A DNA stretch of 64,000 nucleotides from Caenorhabditis remanei (GCF_010183535.1 NC_071330.1:3515717-3579716), one strand, 5' to 3'. Counted from the first letter of the stretch, positions 30,809 through 40,779 are shown. A program made the numbers and translations. The notes: generated from the sequence alone by a model not told the origin.

Positions 30809-33800
30809 TCACTTGGAGATATGGTTATATGGGTGATATGTCTCGCGGCGGAATCCTCCTCCTCGGACACTGCGTCCACGACCACGTCCTCGATAAACAT
30901 CCATATATGGATGGTGTCGGTCTGAAGTTGATGGTGTTGAACTTCCTCCTTCCTGTCTGGCTTTTTCCTCACTCCCCGATACTGTCGCCTGATTTGCTGA
31001 CTTCTTTTCCTCCTTCTTACTCACTTGGAATTTAGGCCACTCCAATTTTCGTTCCTTCAATAGGGTTTTGACAATGGTCCAATACTCTTGTGGATCAACC
31101 AGCTCACTTGCCGAATACAATTTTCGATTTTGCTTCCCCTCCACTATATCATTAGGAGATACATGGTATAGTTCTCCCTTGTCTCGCTTGACACGCTCGA
31201 AAAGCGCTATGAATTGTTCCATCTTCTGATGGTCAAAAGACTTCATATAGGCCGGAACCAAGTAAATCGTTGTGTTTGATGGCACTGCATTCACCAGATC
31301 TCTCCACATTGTTTGATCATCCTCACTTGGAGAAAATGGCACTACCAGCAATAGAAGGTCAGTATTCACTTTCAACATTTGCTCCGTCACTTCGGCTACT
31401 GCATTCTCTGCATTCTTTACAACACATTTATGTCGCAACACTACTGGGAATTCCGATGCGTTCACGTTTGGTGCGAGAACGGCTTGGATGGTCTTGATTG
31501 AGCCCAAATTACAGCCCACATGTTTGAGGAGAAGCTCATTGCGACATTGGTCATATGCATCCTTCCATCCGCGGACATCCTGGACCCATAATGCCAAGGT
31601 TGGGCAATGACTCATGGCTTTCAAGGCGTGAGCATCTGGAGTGACTTCTAGTCCTTGGATTGGTTTCTGAGTCAGCAACAGTAACTCCGCAGATTTTTCC
31701 TTCGACTTGAGGGCAGGGATTCGCTTCACTAATTCAGCCATCCTCTGTAGCTGGGTCGGCGCCGTAGTCGTAACATTTGGAACTTCTTGGAGTCCAAAAT
31801 GACATTGAGTTGGGCAACGGCATGCGTACAAATCACTGCAAAAATTATTCGTTAGATGTTTCTCCTTGTCAAGTATGTGCATGGTATTTATTTCTACGCG
31901 CTGCCTCGCTCTACTCTTCACTGTTTCAATAGGATCATTCCCCATTTCATTTGGGATCACTCTCAAATGATCAAATGGAATAACCAATGACTCTTTCCCT
32001 TTTCCCCATGCTGGTACCACAGTAGCTGAATTGTCCGAACATGCTATCACTCTATATGGTCCTTTCCACTTATTAACTAGTTTTGGACATCTTGCACCCA
32101 ACTTTTCCGATGGAATTTCAACCAACACTCTGCTTCCTGTTTCCGGATATTTCCGTTTCTCTGTATTATGCTTTTGATCGAACAACTGTTTATACTTCTC
32201 TCTCTCCTTCTGCGCATGTTCTTTAGCAAGAGCATGTGCTTTTAGCAGTTCGGAAGTCATCAGATGTTTGTACTCGTCTACATCCGTATAATTAATGCCA
32301 ACAGCATCCTCTCCCGCCATTTCAAGTGGGCCCTTTGGATCCCTTCCTGTCATTAAATACATTGGGGACTCCCCTGTTGTAGAATGTGCCACCGAGTTGT
32401 AAGCATATACTGCGAATGCAACTTGATCGTCCCATTCTATTGGTACTGCTGACTTTTTATTCATGATGTGCATCAGAGTCTTGTTGAATCTTTCAACAGC
32501 TCCATTTGCCCGACTATTGTATCCTTTTGTCATGATATGTTCGATTTTCAGCAGTTTTGTGAGCTGTTTAAAGTGTTCATTATTGAACTCTTTTCCCATA
32601 TCAGTCAACAGTTTATTTGGGATTCTTCCTTCACCTATCGCCCATCTTTCCGTAAACGCCTTCACTACAGTTTCCCCTCTCTTGTCCGCAATAGGCACAG
32701 CTGTGGCATACTTTGTGAACAAATCAATAATTGTGAGAATATATTTGTTTCCTTGTGCAGATAGCCCTACATCTATGAGATCACAAGCTACGATTTCCAA
32801 TGGTGCAGAAGTTTCATATGGCTTTAATGGAGCAATCAATTTTGGGTGGTCATTTGTACACAGACATTTTGGACAAGTTCTCACTACCCTTTCAATAGTC
32901 ACTCTCATTTTTGGCCAATAGTATCTTTTACTGAGCTGTCTCCAGATCTTATCAGTGCCGAAATGTCCAGCTACTTTTCCCGAATGTGCTTCTTTGACTA
33001 GTGCCACTCTTACACTTTCTGGTACAACATGCCGATTGTATCTCTCATCTTCAATGTTTCTGAGCGACTTTCCCACCAGAGCATAGTTCTCAACTGAAAT
33101 TTCCCTTTTAACACCTGGCAGCTTCACCATTGCTTCGGTGTTGTTTTCCTCCAATAGCCGGATGACCTCACACCAACCTTCTTCCCTTTTTAGCAGTTCT
33201 AGCCAATTCTCCATGTTCCACATCTCACTCTCATCATCATCTCCTTTATCTCTAATCTCCCCAATGATATTAGGCAACTCTGCTGTCTCACTTTCCTCAA
33301 CTTCAATTGGTGGACACCCTCCTCTACTTAACGCATCAGCAACCACATTAGCCTGTCCAGCTATGTATACAATTTTAACATCAAATTGCATGATCTCAAT
33401 GGACCACCTCATCAACCTGTCCGACAACGGCGACCCTTTCAACAGCGATATGAGCGGTTTGTGGTCTGTAAACACTACTACAGAAGTACCATATGTGATG
33501 GTTTTGAATTTTCTCAATGCTGACATCATGGCCAGCGCCTCGAGATCTGTTATGTGGTATCTCTTCTCCGCCGGACTGAGTGCTTTTGACGAGAATGCTA
33601 TCGGGTGCTGTAACCCATCATCTCCTTCTTGAGCTAGAACCGCACCTACCCCCTTCTTGCTCGCATCACAATAGATCATGAATGGTCTAGATCCATCCAG
33701 AGCCTTTTCAATGTTCGGTTGCATTAGCACTGGCGCTGAGCAGATCAGTTGAATCAGTTCTTGAAATGCTTTTTCTTGTTCTGCTTGCCACACCCATGCA

Positions 33801-36800
33801 ACTTTAACCGATGTCAGCGGTGTCAATTCTGAAGCAACCTGAGCATAATTCAGCATAAACTTTCTATAGTACCCCGTAAGACCAAGGAATGAACGCATTT
33901 GTTCAGCATTCTCAGGTCTCGTGAAGTTCTTCATTTTATTCACTTTGGTTTCTTCAGTTTTCACCCCTTCTGGCGTGATTCGATGCCCCAAATACTCAAC
34001 TTCTCTTTGTGCAATATGGCATTTGCTTGCTCTCAACTTCATTCCACTTGCTTCTAGCCGGATTAGAATTTCTTTGAGATCTTGGATGTGTTTTTCCATA
34101 GTCTCGCTTGCAATTAACAAATCATCAACATACACGAATGCATTCTTTCCCAAAAGATCACCAACCACAGCTTCCATGGTTGCTTGGAATACAGCGGGAG
34201 ACGTGACTAAACCAAAAGGCAATACATTATATTCAAATAATTCACTACCAATTGCAAACGCCGTGATCTCTTTACTCTTTTCCTCTAGCGGAATCTGCCA
34301 ATACCCCGCTAACAGATCTAGTGTCGTGAATATTTTCTTCCCTGTTAATGACTGTAGCGTTGCCTCGATGTGTGGCAATGGATGAGCATTGTTTTTCACC
34401 ACCTTGTTCACTTTGCGGTAATCGACACACATCCTTACTGACCCGTCTTTCTTTTTCACAATGACCACCGGACTGGACCATGGAGACTTGCTAACTCTGA
34501 TAACATCCTGCGCTAACATTTTCTGCAGAATCGCTCGGATTTCTGGACGAATGGCTAACGGGATGGGTCTCGGGCGTTGTCGAATGGGTTCTGCCCCTTG
34601 TAACAGTTCAATCTCACACGTGGTTGCATTTGTGCGCCCAAGTTCACTATCACTAACTGCAAAAATGTGTTGGAAACTCTGAATTACTTTCCAGATTTCC
34701 TCTTCACTCTCACAATTACTTTCCTGCTTCTTCAGGTGCTCACACAATGTGTTCCACCGTTCGATGTCTGTATCTTTCTGTACTAGGTTGCACACCGTTG
34801 CTTCTGTCTCCTTCCAATTCTCTCCTTCTACTTTCTCCTGTAGTACCTCAAAGTCATCTACTTCCCCACCCGCAATCTGCTGTCCTTTTCTCAACAATAT
34901 CGATTTTGTGCCAAAATTGGAAACTGTGACATACGCTTTGCCATCTGCCCCTACTTCACACACCGATGTAGCAATACATTCATGCATTGGAGTTATCAAA
35001 CACTGATCCTTTCCTTCTAGCATGACGCCTTCCACAGATACTTGAATGACCTTTGCTGAACTCGGAACTAGGCGGATATCTTTACATAACTTGATAGCAC
35101 GCGGTTGTTCTTCAATGCGAACTTCGACTCCTAACTTGTTAAACTGATCCATGCCGAGAATGATGTTATCCCGATCAATGTCAGCAACATAGTATTTTAT
35201 TAGTCTTGTTCTTGTGAGCATTGAAGTTTCTACTTCAACAGTATACAATAGTTTGAGCGGCTGGTTGTTAGCTGTAACCACTTGCCGAAGATCTGCCTTT
35301 CCTTTCGTCAACTTTTTCTCCCACTCAACTCCATTTACTTCAACAATCTTTTCCCACGTTTTCACCGAGATCACAGAGATACATGCACCCGAATCCAACA
35401 TTAACTCCACGTCAGCACCACCAATACGACCTTTTTCTACTCTGATGACTGGTTTGTCCAAGCATTCATTCTCTTTTTCAGCTAACTTGCACGGAATGGC
35501 CAATACTTGACTTTCTTCCACCGAACTGACAGTGTTCTCTTTTATCTGTGGTTCTTTGTCTTTGTTTTGACTCGCTTGCGGACAATATGTAGCAATGTGC
35601 CCTTTTTCTTGACACCGATAGCAAGTGACTACTGGTCTGCTGAATGTTCTCGCATTTCCTGGTGCTCTTGAACAACTGGGTTCATGACAACCTATCGAGC
35701 TGCATTCCGCACACTTCTGAAACCCCGTTGTGTTTCCATTTTCCCCAGAATTGTTTGGAGTTCTCTGTCTCCAGTTCTGGTTTATTGGATTCTCTGGATT
35801 CTCGGTGTTAGACCCTTGCTTATTGGTGTAGTTGCTTTTATTCTGTGACTGCATATTATTTTTCTGCACATTCTGCATGCTTTGCTGAGATTGATTGCTC
35901 GACGGCGCCGCACTATTATTCTGCTGTGGCAACCCTGTCTTTTTATCACCACTGTGAACCTTGTTTCTTTCTCTCCTTTCTTTTATTCCTTGTTCATATC
36001 TAATCGCCAACATCCGACATGTGTCATAATGATCTCTCTCTGGTACCCCCAGCAAGCGATTGTCAATCAGACACGATAAGGTTTCATTTTCAGCGATAGC
36101 ATTCAGAACCTTATTTGTTTTGAGTGAAGACAATTCCGAAGCATTGACTCTTTTAAATGCCATGTGAGCAATCTCATCAATGGATAAACAGAAATCTTCG
36201 ATCGTCTGCTCAGGCTTTTTCCTCAGATTCTCCCAGCGGCTTTTTGCCCTTCTACTCTCATCTTCCGGCGAAATCCTTAATCTATTTGCCATAGACTGCA
36301 TCACATCCCGAACCGTCTCTTTTTCACGCTCTGGTAAACCTCTGTATATTCTCAGTGCCCTACCACCTAAATATTTTGTTTCCAGTAGTGTGATCTGATG
36401 TTCTTCCGAAAAAGACCCGAATTTCAGGCTGAATGACTTCCGAAAACGTTCAAGGTTGACAGAATTTTCTTCTGCTGTGAACTTTGGGGGTTCTGGCAGA
36501 TTCTGCTGAGTGAACATCATATGCATTAGCTCCATTTGAGATAATTCTTTTGGCTTTCCCGTATCCCATTCCGTGAAATACCTCCCAGAATTTAATGTCA
36601 CCTCTGCTCTGTCTGATACTGCCTCATCACTATCCACCCCTCTCGCTCTCTCAATTATATCATCCATTTCTCTGTCTCGCTGCATCGGTCTCACACTATT
36701 GGCATGTTCATCTTGCCTACCTGACAACCGTTCTTGTCGACTGCTCGAATCCCCTCTGTACTTCGTATGGGTGCATCCGTTTTCCGTGATCTGAACTTCA

Positions 36801-37639
36801 TGTTTGTTTTGATTCCTTTCTTGCCTCTGCTCACCGGTTCTCACAAACGAATTCGCCATCGTGTTAACCTGCACCATTCTCATGGCCTCTTCCTTTTCTG
36901 TTCTCATCTTCTTTAACTCTTCATTTTCCTTCAAAACTCCGTTCAACTTTTTCTGCAGTTCCTCCATTTTCAGCTCCATCCATCTTTGCGATTGTTGCAA
37001 TTGTTGTGATTCGTCTCTCAAGCGACGTTGCTTCTGCTCCTCACCCTGTAATTGCTTGAATTGATTTATTGTCAGCTCCCCAAGTTTGTTCACTTTTGTG
37101 ATAACTTTCTCAAGTTGCTCTACAGAATTGATTTCATTTTCTTCCATAAATCTCACCATTTCTAGTTGCCGTTGACTTTGACTTGTCGCTTCGAGCACTT
37201 CTCTCTCCGCGCGTCTCGTGGCATCGGCTTTCAACACTGTATTGTCTTCCTGCAATTTTTCATTTTCAGTTTTAACTTTTCTCACTTCACTTTCTGCTAC
37301 AATCCTTTCCTCTCTATCTATGTTGGCCTCTGCCATCATCTGTTCATATGCTTCTGTCACGCGACTCATGATACTTTCATATGTGCTTGCATTCCCCTTG
37401 GTATAGGTTCTTAACATTTTTTCTGCATGCTCAAAAGCCTTTTCCATGATAAATGCTCGCCCACTTTTGAGATTATCAAGATTTACCTTCTCTTCATTTA
37501 GAATTGCATCACTGTCAATGTCCATTACTTCATTTGGATCGATCTCATTGAGCAAATTCAACTCCTCCTCGTCTCTCAACAGATCCTCATTCTCTCCACT
37601 TCCATTCATTGTCTGATTGTCACTGCTCTCACCAACCAT
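30809..37639 (-). CDS. Gag-Pol polyprotein of the Cer1-like element
   Basis: One frame of 2,276 residues from ATG at 37639 (the frame is open 7 codons further, but only a TTG is available, after a TTGCAG). Order by approximate residue: coiled-coil rich in Glu/Gln 90-270; capsid-like region 385-480; Cys-rich CAECSSIGC and zinc knuckle CYRCQEKGHIATYC near 640-685; aspartic protease DSGA near 746; reverse transcriptase with LDLLAGYWQI and FVYVDD near 1170; RNase H with IYCDASKKG near 1320; integrase HHCC zinc domain 1550-1595, catalytic D, D, E near 1618, 1678 and 1711; GPY-type module WKGPYRV near 1855; then about 340 extra residues ending in a Ser/Thr- and Arg/Gly-rich tail (RGRGRGRSVRGGG). 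No stop or frameshift. It copies RNA to DNA and inserts it in the genome. Confidence 0.96.
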   Translation of the reverse strand: MVGESSDNQTMNGSGENEDLLRDEEELNLLNEIDPNEVMDIDSDAILNEEKVNLDNLKSGRAFIMEKAFEHAEKMLRTYTKGNASTYESIMSRVTEAYEQMMAEANIDREERIVAESEVRKVKTENEKLQEDNTVLKADATRRAEREVLEATSQSQRQLEMVRFMEENEINSVEQLEKVITKVNKLGELTINQFKQLQGEEQKQRRLRDESQQLQQSQRWMELKMEELQKKLNGVLKENEELKKMRTEKEEAMRMVQVNTMANSFVRTGEQRQERNQNKHEVQITENGCTHTKYRGDSSSRQERLSGRQDEHANSVRPMQRDREMDDIIERARGVDSDEAVSDRAEVTLNSGRYFTEWDTGKPKELSQMELMHMMFTQQNLPEPPKFTAEENSVNLERFRKSFSLKFGSFSEEHQITLLETKYLGGRALRIYRGLPEREKETVRDVMQSMANRLRISPEDESRRAKSRWENLRKKPEQTIEDFCLSIDEIAHMAFKRVNASELSSLKTNKVLNAIAENETLSCLIDNRLLGVPERDHYDTCRMLAIRYEQGIKERRERNKVHSGDKKTGLPQQNNSAAPSSNQSQQSMQNVQKNNMQSQNKSNYTNKQGSNTENPENPINQNWRQRTPNNSGENGNTTGFQKCAECSSIGCHEPSCSRAPGNARTFSRPVVTCYRCQEKGHIATYCPQASQNKDKEPQIKENTVSSVEESQVLAIPCKLAEKENECLDKPVIRVEKGRIGGADVELMLDSGACISVISVKTWEKIVEVNGVEWEKKLTKGKADLRQVVTANNQPLKLLYTVEVETSMLTRTRLIKYYVADIDRDNIILGMDQFNKLGVEVRIEEQPRAIKLCKDIRLVPSSAKVIQVSVEGVMLEGKDQCLITPMHECIATSVCEVGADGKAYVTVSNFGTKSILLRKGQQIAGGEVDDFEVLQEKVEGENWKETEATVCNLVQKDTDIERWNTLCEHLKKQESNCESEEEIWKVIQSFQHIFAVSDSELGRTNATTCEIELLQGAEPIRQRPRPIPLAIRPEIRAILQKMLAQDVIRVSKSPWSSPVVIVKKKDGSVRMCVDYRKVNKVVKNNAHPLPHIEATLQSLTGKKIFTTLDLLAGYWQIPLEEKSKEITAFAIGSELFEYNVLPFGLVTSPAVFQATMEAVVGDLLGKNAFVYVDDLLIASETMEKHIQDLKEILIRLEASGMKLRASKCHIAQREVEYLGHRITPEGVKTEETKVNKMKNFTRPENAEQMRSFLGLTGYYRKFMLNYAQVASELTPLTSVKVAWVWQAEQEKAFQELIQLICSAPVLMQPNIEKALDGSRPFMIYCDASKKGVGAVLAQEGDDGLQHPIAFSSKALSPAEKRYHITDLEALAMMSALRKFKTITYGTSVVVFTDHKPLISLLKGSPLSDRLMRWSIEIMQFDVKIVYIAGQANVVADALSRGGCPPIEVEESETAELPNIIGEIRDKGDDDESEMWNMENWLELLKREEGWCEVIRLLEENNTEAMVKLPGVKREISVENYALVGKSLRNIEDERYNRHVVPESVRVALVKEAHSGKVAGHFGTDKIWRQLSKRYYWPKMRVTIERVVRTCPKCLCTNDHPKLIAPLKPYETSAPLEIVACDLIDVGLSAQGNKYILTIIDLFTKYATAVPIADKRGETVVKAFTERWAIGEGRIPNKLLTDMGKEFNNEHFKQLTKLLKIEHIMTKGYNSRANGAVERFNKTLMHIMNKKSAVPIEWDDQVAFAVYAYNSVAHSTTGESPMYLMTGRDPKGPLEMAGEDAVGINYTDVDEYKHLMTSELLKAHALAKEHAQKEREKYKQLFDQKHNTEKRKYPETGSRVLVEIPSEKLGARCPKLVNKWKGPYRVIACSDNSATVVPAWGKGKESLVIPFDHLRVIPNEMGNDPIETVKSRARQRVEINTMHILDKEKHLTNNFCSDLYACRCPTQCHFGLQEVPNVTTTAPTQLQRMAELVKRIPALKSKEKSAELLLLTQKPIQGLEVTPDAHALKAMSHCPTLALWVQDVRGWKDAYDQCRNELLLKHVGCNLGSIKTIQAVLAPNVNASEFPVVLRHKCVVKNAENAVAEVTEQMLKVNTDLLLLVVPFSPSEDDQTMWRDLVNAVPSNTTIYLVPAYMKSFDHQKMEQFIALFERVKRDKGELYHVSPNDIVEGKQNRKLYSASELVDPQEYWTIVKTLLKERKLEWPKFQVSKKEEKKSANQATVSGSEEKARQEGGSSTPSTSDRHHPYMDVYRGRGRGRSVRGGGFRRETYHPYNHISK
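31836..31847 (-). promoter_or_regulatory. Strong splice-acceptor-like site before the post-integrase region
   Basis: On the minus strand AATTTTTGCAG ends at 31836 within the long frame, directly before SDLYACRCPTQC. It matches the nematode acceptor pattern and stands at the start of the extra C-terminal region, so a spliced RNA could express that region separately. Confidence 0.4.
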
Positions 37640-37660
37640 TGCTTCCCTCGTTTTCTGCAA

Positions 37661-38313
37661 TTTAATCTCTTGATTATTTCACCAGAAATACAGAGCGGGC
37701 GGTAGTAGACGAATACGAATACAATAATTATTTAGTTTGAAGAATTTCCTCACAAAATCGATAATTTTGCTACTTTTGATAACAAGTTCACGTATTTCTT
37801 TGATTCACCCGAACCGTTCTCAAAATTTCATTGAATTCTCTCTTGAGAGATAATAGAAACGTATGTTTTTGCTAGCAAAACTTTCTGCTGCAAAATCAAT
37901 ACTTTATTCTTCCCTTTGTGATTTTACCCACAAAGAAACGAATTATATGCGAATATTACGTCAATTTCAAGAATTATCCGTAAATTCGTTCACTTTCTAT
38001 TATCTATCACCAGAAATGCAATGATTCTGTGATGGTATATTTCGTAATAAGAGAGTCAGGCGAAGTGAGTTCTCTTATTTCTCTATTCTTTCTCTATAGA
38101 AGAAACAGCCGGAGTGTTTTTCTTCTATTTTCTTTGTAAAGAAACCAGCCGGGGTGTATTTCTTTACTTTATTACTCTTTCTCTATAAAAGAAACAGCCG
38201 AGGTGTTTTTCTTTTATATATTTTGGATACTTCTCTGTAGAAGAAACAGCCGAAGTGTTTTTCTTCTACTTTTGGAACGAAAAAGGTCTCGTTTTCTGTT
38301 TTGCAACAGAAAA
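37661..38313 (-). promoter_or_regulatory. Untranslated leader of the element with hairpin series
   Basis: Between primer site and gag. On the minus strand, between 38268 and 38050, five inverted repeats follow each other. Four have arms like AGAAGAAAAACA / TGTTTCTTCT around CTTCGGCTG, CCTCGGCTG, CCCCGGCTG and CTCCGGCTG; a fifth has AGAGAACTCA / TGACTCTCT around CTTCGCC. A sixth hairpin, GTTTTCTGTT / AACAGAAAAC with loop GCAA or TTGC, lies at about 38290-38313 beside the primer site. Another short one is near 37915-37935. Likely RNA structures for packaging, translation or dimerisation. Confidence 0.7.
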
Positions 38314-38333
38314 CTTTTGGCAATCGGCCCCCA
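38314..38333 (-). other. Primer binding site
   Basis: Directly after the 5' LTR, minus strand starts TGGGGGCCGATTGCC. TGG complements the CCA end of a tRNA; the primer would end GGCAATCGGCCCCCA. I cannot name the tRNA. Confidence 0.7.
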
Positions 38334-38800
38334 AGTAATAAGAATTACAAATTCAAGAGAACTTGTAACACTTATTATCTAAAAATAACGAGAAAACACA
38401 CGAAACGAGCGAGAAAAACAACGGATTCAAAAGAGAAATCAATACAATCTGTAACGCGCAGGAAACACACAAAACACACTTTTTGTAAGAAAGAATCGAT
38501 TTATTGTGACGCCAAAAGGCTCCAATAACTACTAAAACACACTATGACAATAATTAGGTTTAAAACAAGTTGGGTAAACTGAAACAAAACAAAAACGGAA
38601 TCTCACACGGCACACGTGCCGGCGTATCCCCAAAAACTGATGAGAAAAACTCCTTTTTTACGAAATTCGACAGTAAAGCGATGAGAGCGCGCGTTTGTCC
38701 ATAGGTCAAATGCGCGCACCAAGACATACAGAGGCAAGTCTACAGACTTAACTGACTTATCAAGATGTATAAAAAGCAAAACCACGGTAAAAACCGTACA
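38334..38800 (-). repeat. 5' LTR
   Basis: 467 bp. Contains the promoter of the element; TTTTTATACATC near its upstream end on the minus strand may hold the TATA box. Confidence 0.95.
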
Positions 38801-38804
38801 ATTT
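38801..38804. other. Target site duplication ATTT, right
   Basis: Matches 29978-29981. Confidence 0.75.
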
Positions 38805-39261
38805 GAACGAAATCTTAGATATCCAGTATTACAGAGGTCGACTGTCAAAACGAGTTTCAGGTTAGAATTCAGTTACAGTCTAACATTTCCAACGTAAAAT
38901 GCTCATGGTGTATCTATTGGCCGTTCCCTAGTAAGCTAAATAAAATAATCTAAAATCAGATTTTCCATTTCATGTTTCTCATATATCTTTCTGAGAATTC
39001 TTGTCCAAAACAATGCTACTCCTAGTGAGAACGGCCCTAATCAGAATAAATTTGAATGAGTTCGGAAGAAAATTGGTGTGAAACTCGTTGTTCGTTTTGT
39101 TTTGAGTCAAATACAAAATAAATGAAAAATTCGATTGAAATTGAAATCATGTGGGCGAATTTTGTGTTCAGCAGTTTTGATTTCTGAACACCACCATCAT
39201 TAGAGCTAAAGCTTTCCAATTTAGTAAGGTATGACCTATTTTTTCTTTTGGGTTTCAAGCA

Positions 39262-39413
39262 AGACTGTCAAAAAGGCCGTGTGGCAACTTTATATTAGAG
39301 TTTCCAGCCATGGAAACATTTTGCTTCTTAGCCGATTTTCAAAAATTCAGTTTTTTTTTGGTTGATCCGCGGCCTAAAAAGCTGCAGGTCGCGGCCCACC
39401 GTACGACAGCCTT
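39262..39413. repeat. Palindromic repeat family D, copy 2
   Basis: AGACTGTCAAAAAGGCCGTG to CCGTACGACAGCCTT; interior CCAGCCATGGAAACATTTTG and TTGATCCGCGGCC. Confidence 0.8.
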
Positions 39414-39439
39414 GGTTTGAAGGCCAAAGGTAAGCTGTG

Positions 39440-39825
39440 AGATATTCCATGTTAGTCCGGAATCCGGAATCGGAATGAGATTTGTCATTATCCGGAATAC
39501 GATATCCGGAACCGGAATAAAAAAACCCGGAATCCGGAATTTCGGGACCCGGAATTCGGAATGATTCGATAAATTTGAAAGACCAAGTCATTTTTCGAGT
39601 GTTCTTATTGATAAATAAAGTTTAAAACTACTTTTAAGCATCAAAACTGAAAAGGAAGTACTGTTTTCGTCTTTTAAACTCAAAAAAAAAAATTAAATTT
39701 CAACTTTTGGATTCCGGAAATAGGCAACTCAAAAACCGGAATCCGGAATCGGAACCGGAATGACAAAAAACCCCGGAATTCCTTAAGTTCGGAATCCGGA
39801 ATCCGGCTTCCGGACATCTATGATA
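39440..39825. repeat. CCGGAAT-repeat foldback
   Basis: Two clusters of CCGGAAT/GGAATCC units (39455-39565 and 39705-39815) flank an A/T-rich middle. Confidence 0.8.
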
Positions 39826-39828
39826 CTT

Positions 39829-40062
39829 GTCAAGGCCCGGCTTCAAATAAGAAACCAAGTTTTCCTAATTTTTTGAGATTTTTTCACTTTTTCATCGAAA
39901 ATGTAAACATTTTTCTAATTCTGAATGCTAGTCGAAAATTTTACTTTTTTGTGAAAAAATTCGAAAAATATTGAATTTTGAATTTTGGCGTCAACTACCC
40001 TTTTTAACTTTAGGCCTTAATTTTGCTGACAAGACCCGGCCCGGGGAACCTCAAGGGGTCGC
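39829..40062. repeat. GGCCCGG foldback, TTGTCAAGGC end
   Basis: ACTTGTCAAGGCCCGGCTTC on the left, TTGCTGACAAGACCCGGCCC on the right; A/T-rich middle. Confidence 0.65.
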
Positions 40063-40067
40063 AAGTT

Positions 40068-40346
40068 TGGAATCGTTCCAAATTGCAAACAGGTATTAAG
40101 GACAACTTGATTAGGCAAATCCCAAGTGTCTGTTTTGTGCTCGTTTCTGGCCGCTGAGATAAACCGTCTCAAATTTTTACCCCTGTGGTTAAGCCCTGTG
40201 AAAATTCAAAAATTACTTGCAAAACAAGAAATGAAGACGGTTTACAGAGACAAGTGACGAGCACAATATAAAAAATGAGGATTTGCCTAATCAAGTTCTC
40301 CTTAATACCTGTTAGCAATTTGGAGCGATTCCAAACTTGTGACCCC
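40068..40346. repeat. Foldback repeat
   Basis: GCAAGTTTGGAATCGTTCCA, CAGGTATTAAGGACAACTTG and GATTAGGCAAATCC on the left have inverse partners at 40290-40346; AAACCGTCTCA and TTTACAGAGACAAG lie toward the centre. Confidence 0.85.
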
Positions 40347-40746
40347 TTGAGGTTAGAATCTGAACAATTGCAGAAAATTTGAAACAAAACAACTTTGATT
40401 TGGTAGAGAGTCTTGAACTTTCGAACCCATTACACCATTTCTGGCCTGATTGATTCTCCCTCTTTCCCAGAAACCTCTCCCTGAACCAATAGTCTTTCAA
40501 CTTCCAGAAACTAATACCCATGATGTAACGTCTTGCTAATTAATGACTAATCCTCTCCTTCTCAGTTGTTTTCACTCTTTTTCAGATCATTTTCTGTATT
40601 TTTCGCCATTTCGTTTTTGTTTTTGCAGGTGGAATTTTTATTACAAAATACTATGTCACCAAAAACATAACTTTGATTTATGCTGTCGGTTTTCTCCTGG
40701 ATGCCGGATTCCAAGAAATCATAAATTTCGATTTCGGCAAAAAATA

Positions 40747-40757
40747 TTTATTTTATT
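40747..40757 (-). terminator. Polyadenylation signals AATAAA (minus, two overlapping)
   Basis: TTTATTTTATT on + gives two AATAAA on the minus strand, 23-33 bases past the stop of the lysine-rich gene. Confidence 0.65.
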
Positions 40758-40779
40758 CCCTCTAAAAAAGAAAAGAAGT

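Larger units (their letters stand above)
29982..38800 (-). mobile_element. Complete Ty3/Gypsy LTR retrotransposon, Cer1-like
   Basis: 8,819 bp element in minus orientation. Two 467 bp LTRs, a single long gag-pol frame, a primer binding site directly after the 5' LTR, a purine stretch before the 3' LTR and a 4 bp ATTT target duplication. The LTRs look identical by eye, so the insertion is recent and likely competent. The size, single frame and post-integrase region recall C. elegans Cer1 (from memory, roughly 8.9 kb, Ty3/Gypsy). Domain order RT, RNase H, integrase identifies Gypsy rather than Copia or Pao. Confidence 0.95.

Noticed and set aside
32463..32921. 150-codon + frame and similar ones inside 31-37.4 kb
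   Set aside because: Antisense shadows of the gag-pol frame, which has clear RT and integrase motifs.
38096..38270. CRISPR-like array in the retrotransposon leader
   Set aside because: The repeats are hairpins in a eukaryotic retroelement leader, unequal spacing, no cas genes.
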